The notes: generated by a model not told the origin, from the sequence alone. Counted from the first letter of the stretch, positions 51,836-60,678 are shown. The stretch: 64,000 nt of DNA from Clostridiales bacterium (GCA_004553545.1 SFLD01000003.1:11686-75685); one strand, 5' to 3'. A program made the numbers and translations.

Positions 51836-53314
51836 TCACAGGATGATGCAGATCAATCCCCCGCTGCCCTCGTTGATGATGCGGCTGAGGGTCTCCTGGA
51901 ACTTCTTCCGGGCGTCCTCCGGCATCCGCTGGAGCTTGCCCTGCAGGTCCTCGCTGACCAGCTCGTGGAAGCTGCGGCCGAAGATGTTGGACTGCCAGAT
52001 CTTCGCGGTGTCCCCCTCGAACTCCTGGAGGAGGTAGTTCACCATGTCCTCGGACTGCTTCTCGTTGCCCACGATGGGGCTCACCGCCGTCTCGATGTCC
52101 GCCCGGATCATATGGATGGAGGGAGCGCTGGCCCGGAGCTTCACGCCGTAGCGTCCTCCCTGCTTTACGATCTCCGGCTCCTCCAGCGTCAGCTCGTCGA
52201 TGCTGGGAGCCACGATGCCGTAGCCCGTCTCCCGGACCTCCCGCAGGGCCGGGGCCACCCGGTCATACTCCCGCTTCACCGCCGAGAGCTCCGTGAGGAG
52301 GCTCATCAGGTCTCCGTCGTCCGCCACCGGGAAGCCGGACTGGGCCGCGAGGGTCTCATAGAAAAGGCTCCGGGGCAGGTCGATGTCCGCCGAGGCCACG
52401 CCGGTGCCGAGGTCCATGGTCCGGACCCTCGCGGCGCTGATGTGCTCGCTCTCGCCCAGGGCGGCGAGGACGCCCTCCACCTCCCGGATGCGGTGCAGCT
52501 CCCCGGCGGAGGCCCGGATGGCGGCGTAGAGCCCGCTCTTGATGGGGTGCTCCGCCGGAAGGGCGTCCACCCAGGGCGGCAGGAAGAGGTCCAGCTCCCG
52601 CATGGGAAACTCGTAGAGCACCGCCCGGAGGATGGCGGCCACATCCTCATCCGTCAGCGTCAGGCAGTTCACCGGCATACAGTTCACACCGCAGCGCTGG
52701 CGGATCTCCCCGGCAATGGCCTGGGCCCGCTCGGACCGGGGCTCCTCGCAGTTGAGAAGGACGATGAAGGGCTTCCCCAGTTCCTGGAGCTCCCGGATGA
52801 CCCGCTCCTCCGGCTCCCGGTAGTCCTCCCGGGGGATGCCGGCAATGCTGCCGTCGGTGGTGATGACGATGCCGATGGTGGAGTGCTCCCGGATGACCTT
52901 CCGGGTGCCGATCTCCGCCGCCTCCGTCATGGGGATCTCATGGTCGAACCAGGGGGTGGTCACCATCCGGGGGGCGTCCCCCTCCAGCTGGCCCATGGCC
53001 CCCGGCACCAGATAGCCCACGCAGTCGATGAGCCGGACGGAGAAGGCGGCGCCCCCCTCCAGCGTCACCTGGGCGGCCTCCTCCGGCACGAACTTGGGCT
53101 CCGCCGTCATGATGGTGCGGCCGGAGCCGCTCTGGGGCAGCTCATCCCGGGCCCGCTCCCGGCGGTAGACGTTGTCGATGTGGGGGATGACCTGGGTCTC
53201 CATGAACCGCTTGATGAAGGTGGACTTCCCGGTGCGCACCGGCCCCACGACGCCGATGTAGATATCCCCGGAGGTCCTGGTGGCGATGCTCTGATAGATG
53301 GATGTATTTGTCAT
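51836..53314 (-). CDS. spoIVA: Stage IV sporulation protein A
   Basis: ATPase that polymerises on the forespore surface and forms the base of the spore coat. It is 492 residues, full length. The N-terminal TRAFAC-like ATPase has Walker A GVVGPVRTGKSTFIKRFMET (residues 21-40) and the Walker B region VRLIDCVGYLVPGAMGQ, followed by the invariant TPWFDHEIPMTEAAEIGTRKV. The C-terminal end GSGGLICIIL matches the SpoIVA tail needed for SpoVM contact. The SpoVM and SipL-like genes lie 3-4 kb away. Confidence 0.96.
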   Translation of the reverse strand: MTNTSIYQSIATRTSGDIYIGVVGPVRTGKSTFIKRFMETQVIPHIDNVYRRERARDELPQSGSGRTIMTAEPKFVPEEAAQVTLEGGAAFSVRLIDCVGYLVPGAMGQLEGDAPRMVTTPWFDHEIPMTEAAEIGTRKVIREHSTIGIVITTDGSIAGIPREDYREPEERVIRELQELGKPFIVLLNCEEPRSERAQAIAGEIRQRCGVNCMPVNCLTLTDEDVAAILRAVLYEFPMRELDLFLPPWVDALPAEHPIKSGLYAAIRASAGELHRIREVEGVLAALGESEHISAARVRTMDLGTGVASADIDLPRSLFYETLAAQSGFPVADDGDLMSLLTELSAVKREYDRVAPALREVRETGYGIVAPSIDELTLEEPEIVKQGGRYGVKLRASAPSIHMIRADIETAVSPIVGNEKQSEDMVNYLLQEFEGDTAKIWQSNIFGRSFHELVSEDLQGKLQRMPEDARKKFQETLSRIINEGSGGLICIIL

Positions 53315-53480
53315 AGTATCCCGTCCCTTTCCGCGCTCCCTGCTGATGCTGTATCCTATGTCCCGGGGCGGTCAAGTATGCCGCCGGGGGTCATCCGACC
53401 GAAGGGGGTCTTATCTTTGTGCGGGATGCACAGTTTCCAGCGCCCTTTTCCGGCACAGTTCTGCAAAACTCCCACTTTAC

Positions 53481-53520
53481 ATTTATTACATTAGCATGGT
53501 AAACTGCTAATGTAATAAAT
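53481..53520. promoter_or_regulatory. Perfect 16-base palindrome before the binding-protein gene
   Basis: ATTTATTACATTAGCA (53481-53496) and TGCTAATGTAATAAAT (53505-53520) surround the centre TGGTAAAC. A possible promoter (TTTACA at 53476, TAAACT at 53500) overlaps it, so this could be an operator or a leader hairpin. No T tract makes it a standard terminator. Confidence 0.7.
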
Positions 53521-53555
53521 GATACGGCGCCGCCGTAGATAAGGAGGAACTTAAC

Positions 53556-54386
53556 ATGATGAAGAAACTGATGGCGCTGGCCCTTGCCGGTATGATGACC
53601 CTTTCCCTGGCTGCCTGCGGGAACAGCAATGCCCCCGCCGCGTCCTCCGGCTCCGGCAGCGCCGGCAGCGATGAGGATGCCGCCCTGACCTACGCCGTGG
53701 AGGCCGGCTCCGCCGGGGAAGAGGTCGCCCTCGAGAATGGCTTCTCGGTGGTCTCCGTGGACTCCCAGGCCAAAGCCCTGATGGAGGTGGAGGCCGGCAC
53801 CGCCGACGCCGCCATCATCGACCTGCTGATGGCCGGCGCCATGGTGGGCGAGGGCACCAGCTATCCCGATCTGAAGGTCACCGACCAGAAGCTGAACAGC
53901 GAGGAGTACGGCATCGGCTGCCGCAAGGGCAGCGACCTGGCCTCCTACATCAACGCCGTTCTGGGCGAGGCCTACGCCGACGGCACCATGCAGACCATCG
54001 CCGAGACCTACGGCGTGCAGGAAGCTCTCCTCCCCCAGGAGACCAGCGAGTTCACCGCCTCTGAGGCGGACAGCGACGTGGCCTACATCCAGGACAAGGG
54101 CACGCTGATCGTCGGCATCACCAACTTCGCCCCCATGGACTACGAGGAGACGGCCGGCAGCGGCGAGTGGATCGGCTTTGACGCCGACATGGCAAAGCTT
54201 GTGGCAGAGAAGCTGGGCGTTGAGATCCAGTTCGTAGAGATCGAGTGGGACAACAAGGTCTTCGAGCTCAACGGCAAGACCATCGACGTGGTCTGGAACG
54301 GCATGACCCTTACCGACGCCGTGATGGAGGCCATGGAGTGCACCAACGCCTACTGCCAGAACGCCCAGGTGGTCATCAGCAAGTAA
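53556..54386 (+). CDS. Amino-acid ABC transporter substrate-binding lipoprotein, circularly permuted
   Basis: A 276-residue family 3 solute-binding protein with signal peptide and lipobox (LSLAACG, Cys21). The order of its two halves is reversed relative to the family. Residues about 44-157 (LTYAVEAGSAGEE, DSQAKALMEVEAGTADAAIIDL, SEEYGIGCRKGSDL, YADGTMQTIAETYGV) correspond to the usual C-terminal half. Residues about 176-274 (YIQDKGTLIVGITNFAPMDY, WIGFDADMAKLVAEKLGV, TIDVVWNGMTLTD, AYCQNAQVVI) correspond to the usual N-terminal half. A linker (QETSEFTASEADSD) joins them. It is followed by a permease and an ATPase gene. The reading frame is intact. Confidence 0.85.
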   Translation: MMKKLMALALAGMMTLSLAACGNSNAPAASSGSGSAGSDEDAALTYAVEAGSAGEEVALENGFSVVSVDSQAKALMEVEAGTADAAIIDLLMAGAMVGEGTSYPDLKVTDQKLNSEEYGIGCRKGSDLASYINAVLGEAYADGTMQTIAETYGVQEALLPQETSEFTASEADSDVAYIQDKGTLIVGITNFAPMDYEETAGSGEWIGFDADMAKLVAEKLGVEIQFVEIEWDNKVFELNGKTIDVVWNGMTLTDAVMEAMECTNAYCQNAQVVISK

Positions 54387-54498
54387 TCCCCTTTCCGCCA
54401 ACCAAGAAAACGACTTTCCATCGCCGCGAAGGCAGAGAGCGCCCGCTCTCTGCCTTTGGGCGGCGATGGGGCATCACGCTTTTGAAGGAGAATGACCC

Positions 54499-55224
54499 AT
54501 GTTCTGGACTGTTACCCTCTCCATCCTGCAGGGCTGCGGCGAGGCTGCCAAGCTCTTTTTCCTGACGCTGCTCTTCGCCCTGCCCCTGGGCCTGGTGGTG
54601 GCTTTCGGCTCCATGAACAAGTGGGCCCCCTTCCGCTTTCTCCTCCGGGGAAAGAGCGCCCCGGGCGGCACGCTGCGGGCGCTGGCCGCCTTCCGGCCCA
54701 TCAGCGCCCTGACGAACCTCATCGTCTGGGTCATCCGCGGCACGCCGCTGATCCTGCAGCTCATCATCATCTTCTACGGCCCCGGTATGTGGTTCAAGGC
54801 CAACCCCTGGAACGCCTTCTCCGACGGGCGGATGTTCGCCTGCACCTTGGCATTCGTCATCAACTACGCCTGCTACTTCTCCGTCATCTACCGGGGCGGT
54901 ATCGAGGGCGTCCCCGCCGGGCAGCGGGAGGCCGGGCAGGTCCTGGGCCTCACCCGGAGCCAGATCTTCTTCCAGGTCACGCTGCTGCAGATGGTCAAGC
55001 GCATCGTGCCCCCCATGTCCAACGAGGTCATCACCCTGGTGAAGGACACCTCCCTGGCCCGGGTCATCGCCATCACGGAGATCACCAAGGCCGGCGAGGC
55101 CTTCATGAAGTCCGCGGGCATCACCTGGCCCCTCTTCTACACGGCTGTCTTCTACCTGGCCTTCGTGGGCATCCTCACCATCCTCTTCTACTTCATTGAG
55201 CGCAAGCTCAGCTACTTCCGCTGA
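54499..55224 (+). CDS. Amino-acid ABC transporter permease
   Basis: About 241 residues, polar amino acid (HisM-like) type. Several membrane segments are present, with the cytoplasmic EAA loop YRGGIEGVPAGQREAGQVLGLTRSQIFFQVTLLQ that contacts the ATPase. The N-terminus has VIRGTPLILQLIIIFYGPG, diagnostic of the family. AAGGAG precedes ATG 54499. It is the second gene of the transporter operon. Confidence 0.92.
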   Translation: MFWTVTLSILQGCGEAAKLFFLTLLFALPLGLVVAFGSMNKWAPFRFLLRGKSAPGGTLRALAAFRPISALTNLIVWVIRGTPLILQLIIIFYGPGMWFKANPWNAFSDGRMFACTLAFVINYACYFSVIYRGGIEGVPAGQREAGQVLGLTRSQIFFQVTLLQMVKRIVPPMSNEVITLVKDTSLARVIAITEITKAGEAFMKSAGITWPLFYTAVFYLAFVGILTILFYFIERKLSYFR

Positions 55225-55238
55225 AAGGGGGACCCAAC

Positions 55239-56003
55239 ATGGCGATTCTGGACGTACAGCACATCGAAAAGCACTTCGGCGGCACCCAGGTGCTGCGGGA
55301 CATCAGCTTTTCCCTGGAGGAGGGCCAGGCCCTCTCCATCATTGGTTCCTCCGGCAGCGGCAAGACCACCCTGCTCCGCTGCCTGAACTTCCTGGAGACC
55401 CCGGATAAGGGCGTCATCTCCGTCCGGGGCGAAACGCTCTTTGACGCCGAGGATACCCGCCGCCCCTCCGAGGCGGAGATCCGCCAGCGGCGGCTGCATT
55501 TCGGCCTGGTGTTCCAGTCCTTCAACCTCTTCCCCCAGTACACAGCCCTGCAGAACGTGACCCTGGCCCGGGAACTCATGGCCAAGGAAAACCGCGAGAG
55601 CCGGGACGCCATCCTGCAGGAGGGCAGGGAGCTCCTGGGACGGATGGGCCTTGCCGACCGGGCGGAGCACTATCCCCACCAGCTCTCCGGCGGCCAGCAG
55701 CAGCGGGTGGCCATCGCCCGGGCCCTGGCCCTGAAACCGGATATCCTCTGCTTCGACGAGCCCACCTCCGCCCTGGACCCGGAGCTCACCGGCGAGGTGC
55801 TGAAGGTCATCCGGTCTCTGGCTGAGCAGAAGACCACCATGATCATCGTCACCCACGAGATGGCCTTCGCCCGGGACGTGGCAGACCAGGTCATCTTCAT
55901 GGACGGCGGCGTCATCGTGGAGCAGGGTCCCGCCCGGGAGGTCATCGACCACCCCAAGGAGGAGCGCACCCAGCACTTCCTCTCCCGCTTTGCCCAGCAG
56001 TGA
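55239..56003 (+). CDS. Amino-acid ABC transporter ATP-binding protein
   Basis: About 254 residues, GlnQ-like. Walker A is GSSGSGKTTLLRC, the Q-loop is VFQSFNLFPQYT, the signature is LSGGQQQRVAIARAL, and Walker B is ILCFDEPTSALDPEL with the H-loop in IIVTHEMAFA. The helical insertion is a little longer than usual (TLFDAEDTRRPSEAEIRQRR). AAAGGGGG precedes ATG 55239. A strong terminator closes the operon. Confidence 0.94.
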   Translation: MAILDVQHIEKHFGGTQVLRDISFSLEEGQALSIIGSSGSGKTTLLRCLNFLETPDKGVISVRGETLFDAEDTRRPSEAEIRQRRLHFGLVFQSFNLFPQYTALQNVTLARELMAKENRESRDAILQEGRELLGRMGLADRAEHYPHQLSGGQQQRVAIARALALKPDILCFDEPTSALDPELTGEVLKVIRSLAEQKTTMIIVTHEMAFARDVADQVIFMDGGVIVEQGPAREVIDHPKEERTQHFLSRFAQQ

Positions 56004-56048
56004 AAAAAGCGCCGTGTCCCACAGCGGGACACGGCGCTTTCCTTTTGT
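56004..56048 (+). terminator. Terminator of the ABC transporter operon
   Basis: AAAAGCGCCGTGTCCC pairs with GGGACACGGCGCTTT and is followed by CCTTTTG. Confidence 0.9.
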
Positions 56049-56077
56049 TTTCCCTATCTGAAAAGGAAATCTCCTTG

Positions 56078-57604
56078 TCAAATATTTTGGCGTTTACGGG
56101 GCACCAGAAGCAGGTGCCCGGCCTCGGCGGCCTCCTCCCCTTCCAGGCCGTTGGCGGCCAGGATCATGGGAACAGTGCTCCGGCAGTGCTTGGCAAGATC
56201 CCACAGCGTCTCCTCCGGTCCCAGGCTCCGCAGCACCAGGGACGGGAGGGCGGAGAGGTCCGCCGCCTCCATCCGGGCGGAGGCGATGCTGGCCCGCTGG
56301 CGCTGTCGGGTCACCCGCGCCCGGAACTCCAGGGTGAAGCGGAGCTCCACGCCCCGCTCCCCCAGGCTCCCCTGGGGCTCCTCCGGGCAGAGGGCCAGGA
56401 CCTCGATCCGGCCATCCTCCGGCCAGTCCAGCGGGCAGACCACGTCGATGCTCCGCTCGGCCACCAGCGGCACGCCGCCCTCATCCAGGTAGAGCGCCCG
56501 GAGGCGGCAGGGACAGTGGAGGCTGCCGCCCTCCCCTTCCCGGACTGCCGCGGCGCGGCCAGGACGGACGCTGATATCCAGCAGGGTCTCCGCCACCACG
56601 CCGATCTCCAGTAGCTCCCGGACGCTCTGACGCCGGACGTCCAGGTCCTGGCAGTCTGTGAGAGACAGGGACTCCGCCTCGTAGCTGAGGTCCCAGGCAG
56701 TGCTGTAGAGGTCCTGCAGCAGCGTCAGCTCCACCTCCCGCCGGAGGAGAGCCGCCGCATGGAGGGAGAGGGTCACGGTAAGGCTCCGCCCTTCCTCGTC
56801 CCCCGGGGCGATCTGGCAGTCCCAGCCGCAGAGCTGCAGGAAGACCTCCGCCGTACCGTCCTCCTCCCCGCCCAGCTCCAGGATCTGAGAGAAGGGCAGC
56901 TCCGCGGACGCCTGGCGGCACTGCCCCGCCGCCGTCCGGTAGAGGAGGGACACCGGGAAGACGCCCTTGATGAGGCACTTCCCGCCGATGCGCTTGCGCT
57001 CGCTGATCAACGCCTCACAGCGGAAGCGCAGGATCTCCGCCGCCCCCTCCTTCCCCGGGGAGAGGGTCCAGGTGTCCGTGAAGGGGAAATCCTTCTCGGC
57101 CACGGCGGTGAGAAGACTGGTCTTCTGGACCTCCTGCCGTTTTTCCAGCCCGGCCTCCGGCGGCGCCGTAACGTCCGAGGTAAAACGCAGGGGTGCCGGA
57201 CGGCAGGGCCGCAGCCGGACCGTCAGGCGGCAGCGGGTGAAGACCTTCCGGGGGTTCGTCAGGCGGTTTTCCAGGCTCTCCAGTTCCGCCTCCGTCAGAA
57301 GGCACACAGCGTCCCCCATTCCCTCCGCCTGGGCCCGGAAGGGCAGGGAGAACACCAGGCTCCGGATGCCGCCCTCCCCCTCCGGGACATAGAGCAGCGT
57401 CACCCGGACCACGCCGCTCACCTCTGCCCGCCCGCCGGAGACCTCCCGCCGGTGGAGGAAGACCCGGCCCTCCCCATCGATGATCCGGGCGATGTCCGGG
57501 CAGTAATCCGGCACGATGGTCTCTGCCGTCTCCTCCTGGGTGATGACCTGCTCCGCCCCGATGGCAAAGGCGTCCAGGGCGTTTTTCTTCCATTCCAACT
57601 CCAT
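56078..57604 (-). CDS. SipL-like DUF3794/LysM spore morphogenesis protein
   Basis: About 508 residues. DUF3794 repeats are seen at EQVITQEETAETIVPDYCPDIARIIDGEGRVFLHRREVSGGRAEVSGVV, in the middle (EALISERKRIGGKCLIKGVFPVSLLYRT) and later (VVAETLLDISVRPGRAAAVREGEG). A C-terminal LysM domain is GPEETLWDLAKHCRSTVPMILAANGL with LLLVPRKR. This is the architecture of C. difficile SipL, which binds SpoIVA through its LysM domain during coat assembly. It follows spoVM on the same strand, and spoIVA lies 3 kb away, supporting the assignment. Confidence 0.85.
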   Translation of the reverse strand: MELEWKKNALDAFAIGAEQVITQEETAETIVPDYCPDIARIIDGEGRVFLHRREVSGGRAEVSGVVRVTLLYVPEGEGGIRSLVFSLPFRAQAEGMGDAVCLLTEAELESLENRLTNPRKVFTRCRLTVRLRPCRPAPLRFTSDVTAPPEAGLEKRQEVQKTSLLTAVAEKDFPFTDTWTLSPGKEGAAEILRFRCEALISERKRIGGKCLIKGVFPVSLLYRTAAGQCRQASAELPFSQILELGGEEDGTAEVFLQLCGWDCQIAPGDEEGRSLTVTLSLHAAALLRREVELTLLQDLYSTAWDLSYEAESLSLTDCQDLDVRRQSVRELLEIGVVAETLLDISVRPGRAAAVREGEGGSLHCPCRLRALYLDEGGVPLVAERSIDVVCPLDWPEDGRIEVLALCPEEPQGSLGERGVELRFTLEFRARVTRQRQRASIASARMEAADLSALPSLVLRSLGPEETLWDLAKHCRSTVPMILAANGLEGEEAAEAGHLLLVPRKRQNI

Positions 57605-57702
57605 TGCAGCAACCGTCCTTTCCCCTTGGTATGTCCTGCTGCAAGCCTATTCCGGAGCTGCCCCCGCTATGCCGGAAAAAAGAGGAATGGCCGCTTTCGC
57701 GG

Positions 57703-57780
57703 TCATCCCTCTTCCACTCGGAAGAGCCTGCGCAGCAGGCCCCGCAGGGCCTTGGGCGACTTCCAGACAACGATTCTCAT
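57703..57780 (-). CDS. spoVM: Stage V sporulation protein M (25 residues)
   Basis: A 25-residue amphipathic peptide (MRIVVWKSPKALRGLLRRLF followed by RVEEG). It aligns without gaps to B. subtilis SpoVM, sharing Met1, Lys7, Pro9, Lys10, Leu12, Gly14 and Arg17; Pro9 and the basic helix face matter for sensing the convex forespore membrane. GGGGAGGGG precedes ATG 57780. SpoVM anchors SpoIVA to the forespore. It lies 14 bases after the small membrane gene and 98 bases before the SipL-like gene, all on the minus strand. Confidence 0.85.
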   Translation of the reverse strand: MRIVVWKSPKALRGLLRRLFRVEEG

Positions 57781-57794
57781 GGACCCCTCCCCTT

Positions 57795-57953
57795 TCAGCG
57801 GCGTCGGCAGCAGCCGCAGCCGCAGGCGATGAGAAGGAACGCGACCAGAAACAGCAGCGCCCCCACCGGAAAGATGGCCGCGATAAGGATCCCGGACCCC
57901 AGGGCGATGGCAAAGATCCCAAGGAGGTACCCGCCGCCGTTCCAACGAAACAT
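57795..57953 (-). CDS. Small membrane protein upstream of spoVM
   Basis: A 52-residue product with two hydrophobic segments (YLLGIFAIALGSGILIAAI, VGALLFLVAFLLIACG) and a Cys-rich basic tail (CGCGCCRRR). ATG 57953 with GGAAGGGAG at about ten bases is chosen; GTG 57962 is an alternative. It leads the spoVM-sipL-like gene run, so it may be a sporulation membrane protein. No family is recognised. Confidence 0.6.
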   Translation of the reverse strand: MFRWNGGGYLLGIFAIALGSGILIAAIFPVGALLFLVAFLLIACGCGCCRRR

Positions 57954-58055
57954 CCCGTTCACGCTCCCTTCCTCTGCCCCAGTATATCCGGCGGGACAGG
58001 GGGTGGGAACCGGGGCGGGAAAGATTTTTGTATCCGGTCCTCCGGAGCACGGGAT

Positions 58056-58095
58056 GAAAAGAGCCGCAGGGGAAGCCCCCGCGGCTCTTTTCATT
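58056..58095. terminator. Terminator at the end of the zinc-ribbon/beta-helix gene
   Basis: AAAAGAGCCGC and GCGGCTCTTTT form a stem with inner GGGG/CCCC pairing. It overlaps the stop region of the minus-strand gene ending at 58091. Confidence 0.75.
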
Positions 58096-59347
58096 CAAAT
58101 GCGGCGTGGGAGAGGTCCAGCTGATAGCCCGCGCGGTTGTCGATATCTGTTCCGTTGCCGGCAAAGACACAGCCGGAGAAGTCCAGCACCCAGTCCCCGC
58201 CGAGTTGTTCGATGACGATGCCGGTGCCGTTTTCCTCAAAGCGGTTGCCGGTATAGGCAGAATCGGAGAAGTTGTACCGTAAGGTGTTTATCCGCAGGCC
58301 CACGTCATTTTTCCGGAAGCCGCAGTCCTTGGTGGTGACCCAGGAGCCATCCAGGGAGGCAATGCCCACCTCCCAGTTCTCAAAGAGGCAGTGGTAGAGG
58401 ATCAATCCTTGCCCGGTGGCAAGGCCGGTGCCTGCACCGCTGCCTGCGAAGATCAGGTTTTGAAAACTGACCACCGCCCCTTCCCCATCACCGATGGTGA
58501 CGGGCTGGGTGAACACGGTGTCCCCCTCCAGAGAGCCCAGCAGGCAGCAGGGATGCTGCATGGAGATGGGCTGGTCATAGGTCACCGTCGGGAGATAAAT
58601 CGTCACCTCGATGCTGTCATCCACTGTGGCATCGATGCGGTCCAGCAGGGCCTGAAGCTCCTCCGCAGTCTCCATGGGTACGTCCTCCGCCTGGTAGCTG
58701 AGGGTAGAGATCCTCCGGATGCTGAGATAGTGCCGGAGCACGATGACATCGCCGTTCTCCATGGTCAGCGTCCAGCGGACCTCGTCGGAACCGTCCTCCG
58801 CCTCGTAGAGGACCTCCGTACTGGCCAGGGAGTAGGGCATCCGGGGGTCATCCTGCACCGCGCCGGTATGTTCCATGGTCTGGGAGTTCCCCACAGGGAT
58901 GGTCTCCACAGAGAGCGCGGCCACTTTCTCCCGGAAGCGCTCCCGGCAGTTCTCTCCGGTAGCCTCATCATAGACATAGAGCTGGGAGGGGCAGGCACTG
59001 CGGCCGCCGTCTGAAGACGGGGACACGGTGGCCCGCTTCTCCTTCTGCGGCTCCGGGATGCCGTCCACCGAATAGAAGGACAGCAGCAGATGGTAGGTGG
59101 TCCCGCCGTCCTCATAGACGAGCTCCGCCGCACCGGGGTCATAGGTCTCCGGCCGGGAACCCACCCAGCGCCAGGTGAGAAAGATCCCCAGCCCCACCAG
59201 CAGGATCCCTGCGCAGATGACGGCCTTCCACCGCCAGGGATGGGGCGGGCGGACCGGGCGCTTCTCTCCCAGCGGGGTCTCACAGTGAGGGCAGAAGGAT
59301 GCGTTTTCCGGCAGTTCCGCCCCGCAGCGGCGGCAGAGATTCTTCAT
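58091..59347 (-). CDS. Zinc-ribbon, single-TM, beta-helix protein (paralog B)
   Basis: About 418 residues. The N-terminal zinc ribbon is CRRCGAELPENASFCPHCETPL, then a basic stretch and one membrane segment (AVICAGILLVGLGIFLTW). A middle domain contains YHLLLSFYSVDGIPEP and MENGDVIVLRHYLSI. The C-terminal part has right-handed beta-helix character (VVSFQNLIFAGSGAGTGLATGQGLILYHCLFENWEVGIAS, GNRFEENGTGIVIEQL, FSGCVFAGNGTDIDN). ATG 59347 (MKNLCRRCG) follows AAAAGGGGA. It is the last gene of a run headed by a protein kinase. Confidence 0.75.
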   Translation of the reverse strand: MKNLCRRCGAELPENASFCPHCETPLGEKRPVRPPHPWRWKAVICAGILLVGLGIFLTWRWVGSRPETYDPGAAELVYEDGGTTYHLLLSFYSVDGIPEPQKEKRATVSPSSDGGRSACPSQLYVYDEATGENCRERFREKVAALSVETIPVGNSQTMEHTGAVQDDPRMPYSLASTEVLYEAEDGSDEVRWTLTMENGDVIVLRHYLSIRRISTLSYQAEDVPMETAEELQALLDRIDATVDDSIEVTIYLPTVTYDQPISMQHPCCLLGSLEGDTVFTQPVTIGDGEGAVVSFQNLIFAGSGAGTGLATGQGLILYHCLFENWEVGIASLDGSWVTTKDCGFRKNDVGLRINTLRYNFSDSAYTGNRFEENGTGIVIEQLGGDWVLDFSGCVFAGNGTDIDNRAGYQLDLSHAAFE

Positions 59348-59382
59348 GGCAGTTCCCCTTTTCATCGGTCTTTCCAGTTTCC

Positions 59383-60678
59383 TCACTGGAAAATGGTCTC
59401 GGAGGTATCCAGGCGGTAGCCGGCTACATTGGCGATGTCGGTCTCATTGCCAGTAAAAACGGTCTGCGAGAGATCCAGGGTCCAGGCGTCCGGCAGATGC
59501 TCGATATGGAGCCCGGTCCCGTTATCCTCAAACCGGTTCCGCGCAAAGCAGTAGTTGATGCTCGTGGCATATGTGCAGTTCAGCAGCAGGCCCACGCCGT
59601 TCCGCTGAAAGGTGCAGGACTGCGCGCTGATCCAAGCGGTCTCCTGGCCCGCCGCGCCAATGTCCCAGTCCTTGAAGGTGCATTGGGTAAGGATCAGCGG
59701 CTCCTGGGAGGCAAGCCCACGGCCACTGCCGCTGCCGCTGCCCGCGAAGGTCAGTTTGTCAAAGGTCACCCGCAGATCGCCCAATCCCTGGACCAGCATG
59801 CCCCGGGTGAAGGTGGTCTCCCCATCCTGCGCGCCGTGGAGATAGCAGGCACGGCGCATGATGATGGGTCCGTCATAGGTCACTGACGGCAGATAGATGT
59901 GGATCTCGGTGAGGCGGTCCGTCACGGTATCTGTGATCTCATCCAGCAGGGTCTGGAGCTCCTCCGCCGTATTCAGCGGGGTGTCCTCCGGCCGGTAGAT
60001 AAGGATGGGCTTCTCCCGCACCGTGAAACGGTGGGACATGTGGATGACATCTCCGTTTTTCATGTGCAGGGTCCAGCGGATGTCATTGCAGCCGTCCTGC
60101 AAGTCGAACTCGATGCCCGTGCGCAGGACCGCATAGGGGGACGAGCGGTCCTCCTGGATCTGGGTGCATTCCATGGCCTGGCTCTCCTCCGTGGGGACCG
60201 CCTCCACCTCATAGGAGTCCAGCAGCGCCAGGAATTCCTCCCGGCAGGTGTCACGGTCCGCCTCCTGGTAGACAAAGAGCGTGGACGGCATGTTGTCGTG
60301 ATTTTTGTATCCAAGCTCTGCAGACGGCGCCAGGTAGATCATGCAGTCGGCCTGGGCATCCGGGATCCAGTCCTTGACATCGAAAGAAAGGAGCAGATGA
60401 TAGGTAACGCCGTCGGACTCATAGAGGCATTCTGCCTCCTCGCCGTAATAGACCTGGGGCTCGTGGGGCGGCGGGGCGTTCTGAATGGCCCGGTGGACAG
60501 CAAGCCCCCCTGCCAGCAGCGCCAGGAGCAGGCAGCCCAGGATCCCGCCCAGAAGCAGTGTCTTCCGCCAGAGACGGGGCGGCTTTGCGGCGGCCTTCTC
60601 CGTGAGGATCGTCTCGCAGTGGGGGCAGAAGGCCGCCCCTTCCGGCAGCTCTCCCCCGCAATGGATGCACTGTGCCAT
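59383..60678 (-). CDS. Zinc-ribbon, single-TM, beta-helix protein (paralog A)
   Basis: About 431 residues with the same order as its neighbour: zinc ribbon (CIHCGGELPEGAAFCPHCETIL), membrane segment (TLLLGGILGCLLLALLAGGLAV), exported middle domain (YHLLLSFDVKDWIPDAQ, MKNGDVIHMSHRFTV) and a beta-helix-like C-terminus (LRVTFDKLTFAGSGSGSGRG, LILTQCTFKDWDIGA, NRFEDNGTGLHIEHL, LSQTVFTGNETDIAN). AAAGGAG precedes ATG 60678. It is clearly a tandem duplicate. The beta-helix could bind polysaccharide, but no catalytic residues are apparent. Confidence 0.75.
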   Translation of the reverse strand: MAQCIHCGGELPEGAAFCPHCETILTEKAAAKPPRLWRKTLLLGGILGCLLLALLAGGLAVHRAIQNAPPPHEPQVYYGEEAECLYESDGVTYHLLLSFDVKDWIPDAQADCMIYLAPSAELGYKNHDNMPSTLFVYQEADRDTCREEFLALLDSYEVEAVPTEESQAMECTQIQEDRSSPYAVLRTGIEFDLQDGCNDIRWTLHMKNGDVIHMSHRFTVREKPILIYRPEDTPLNTAEELQTLLDEITDTVTDRLTEIHIYLPSVTYDGPIIMRRACYLHGAQDGETTFTRGMLVQGLGDLRVTFDKLTFAGSGSGSGRGLASQEPLILTQCTFKDWDIGAAGQETAWISAQSCTFQRNGVGLLLNCTYATSINYCFARNRFEDNGTGLHIEHLPDAWTLDLSQTVFTGNETDIANVAGYRLDTSETIFQ

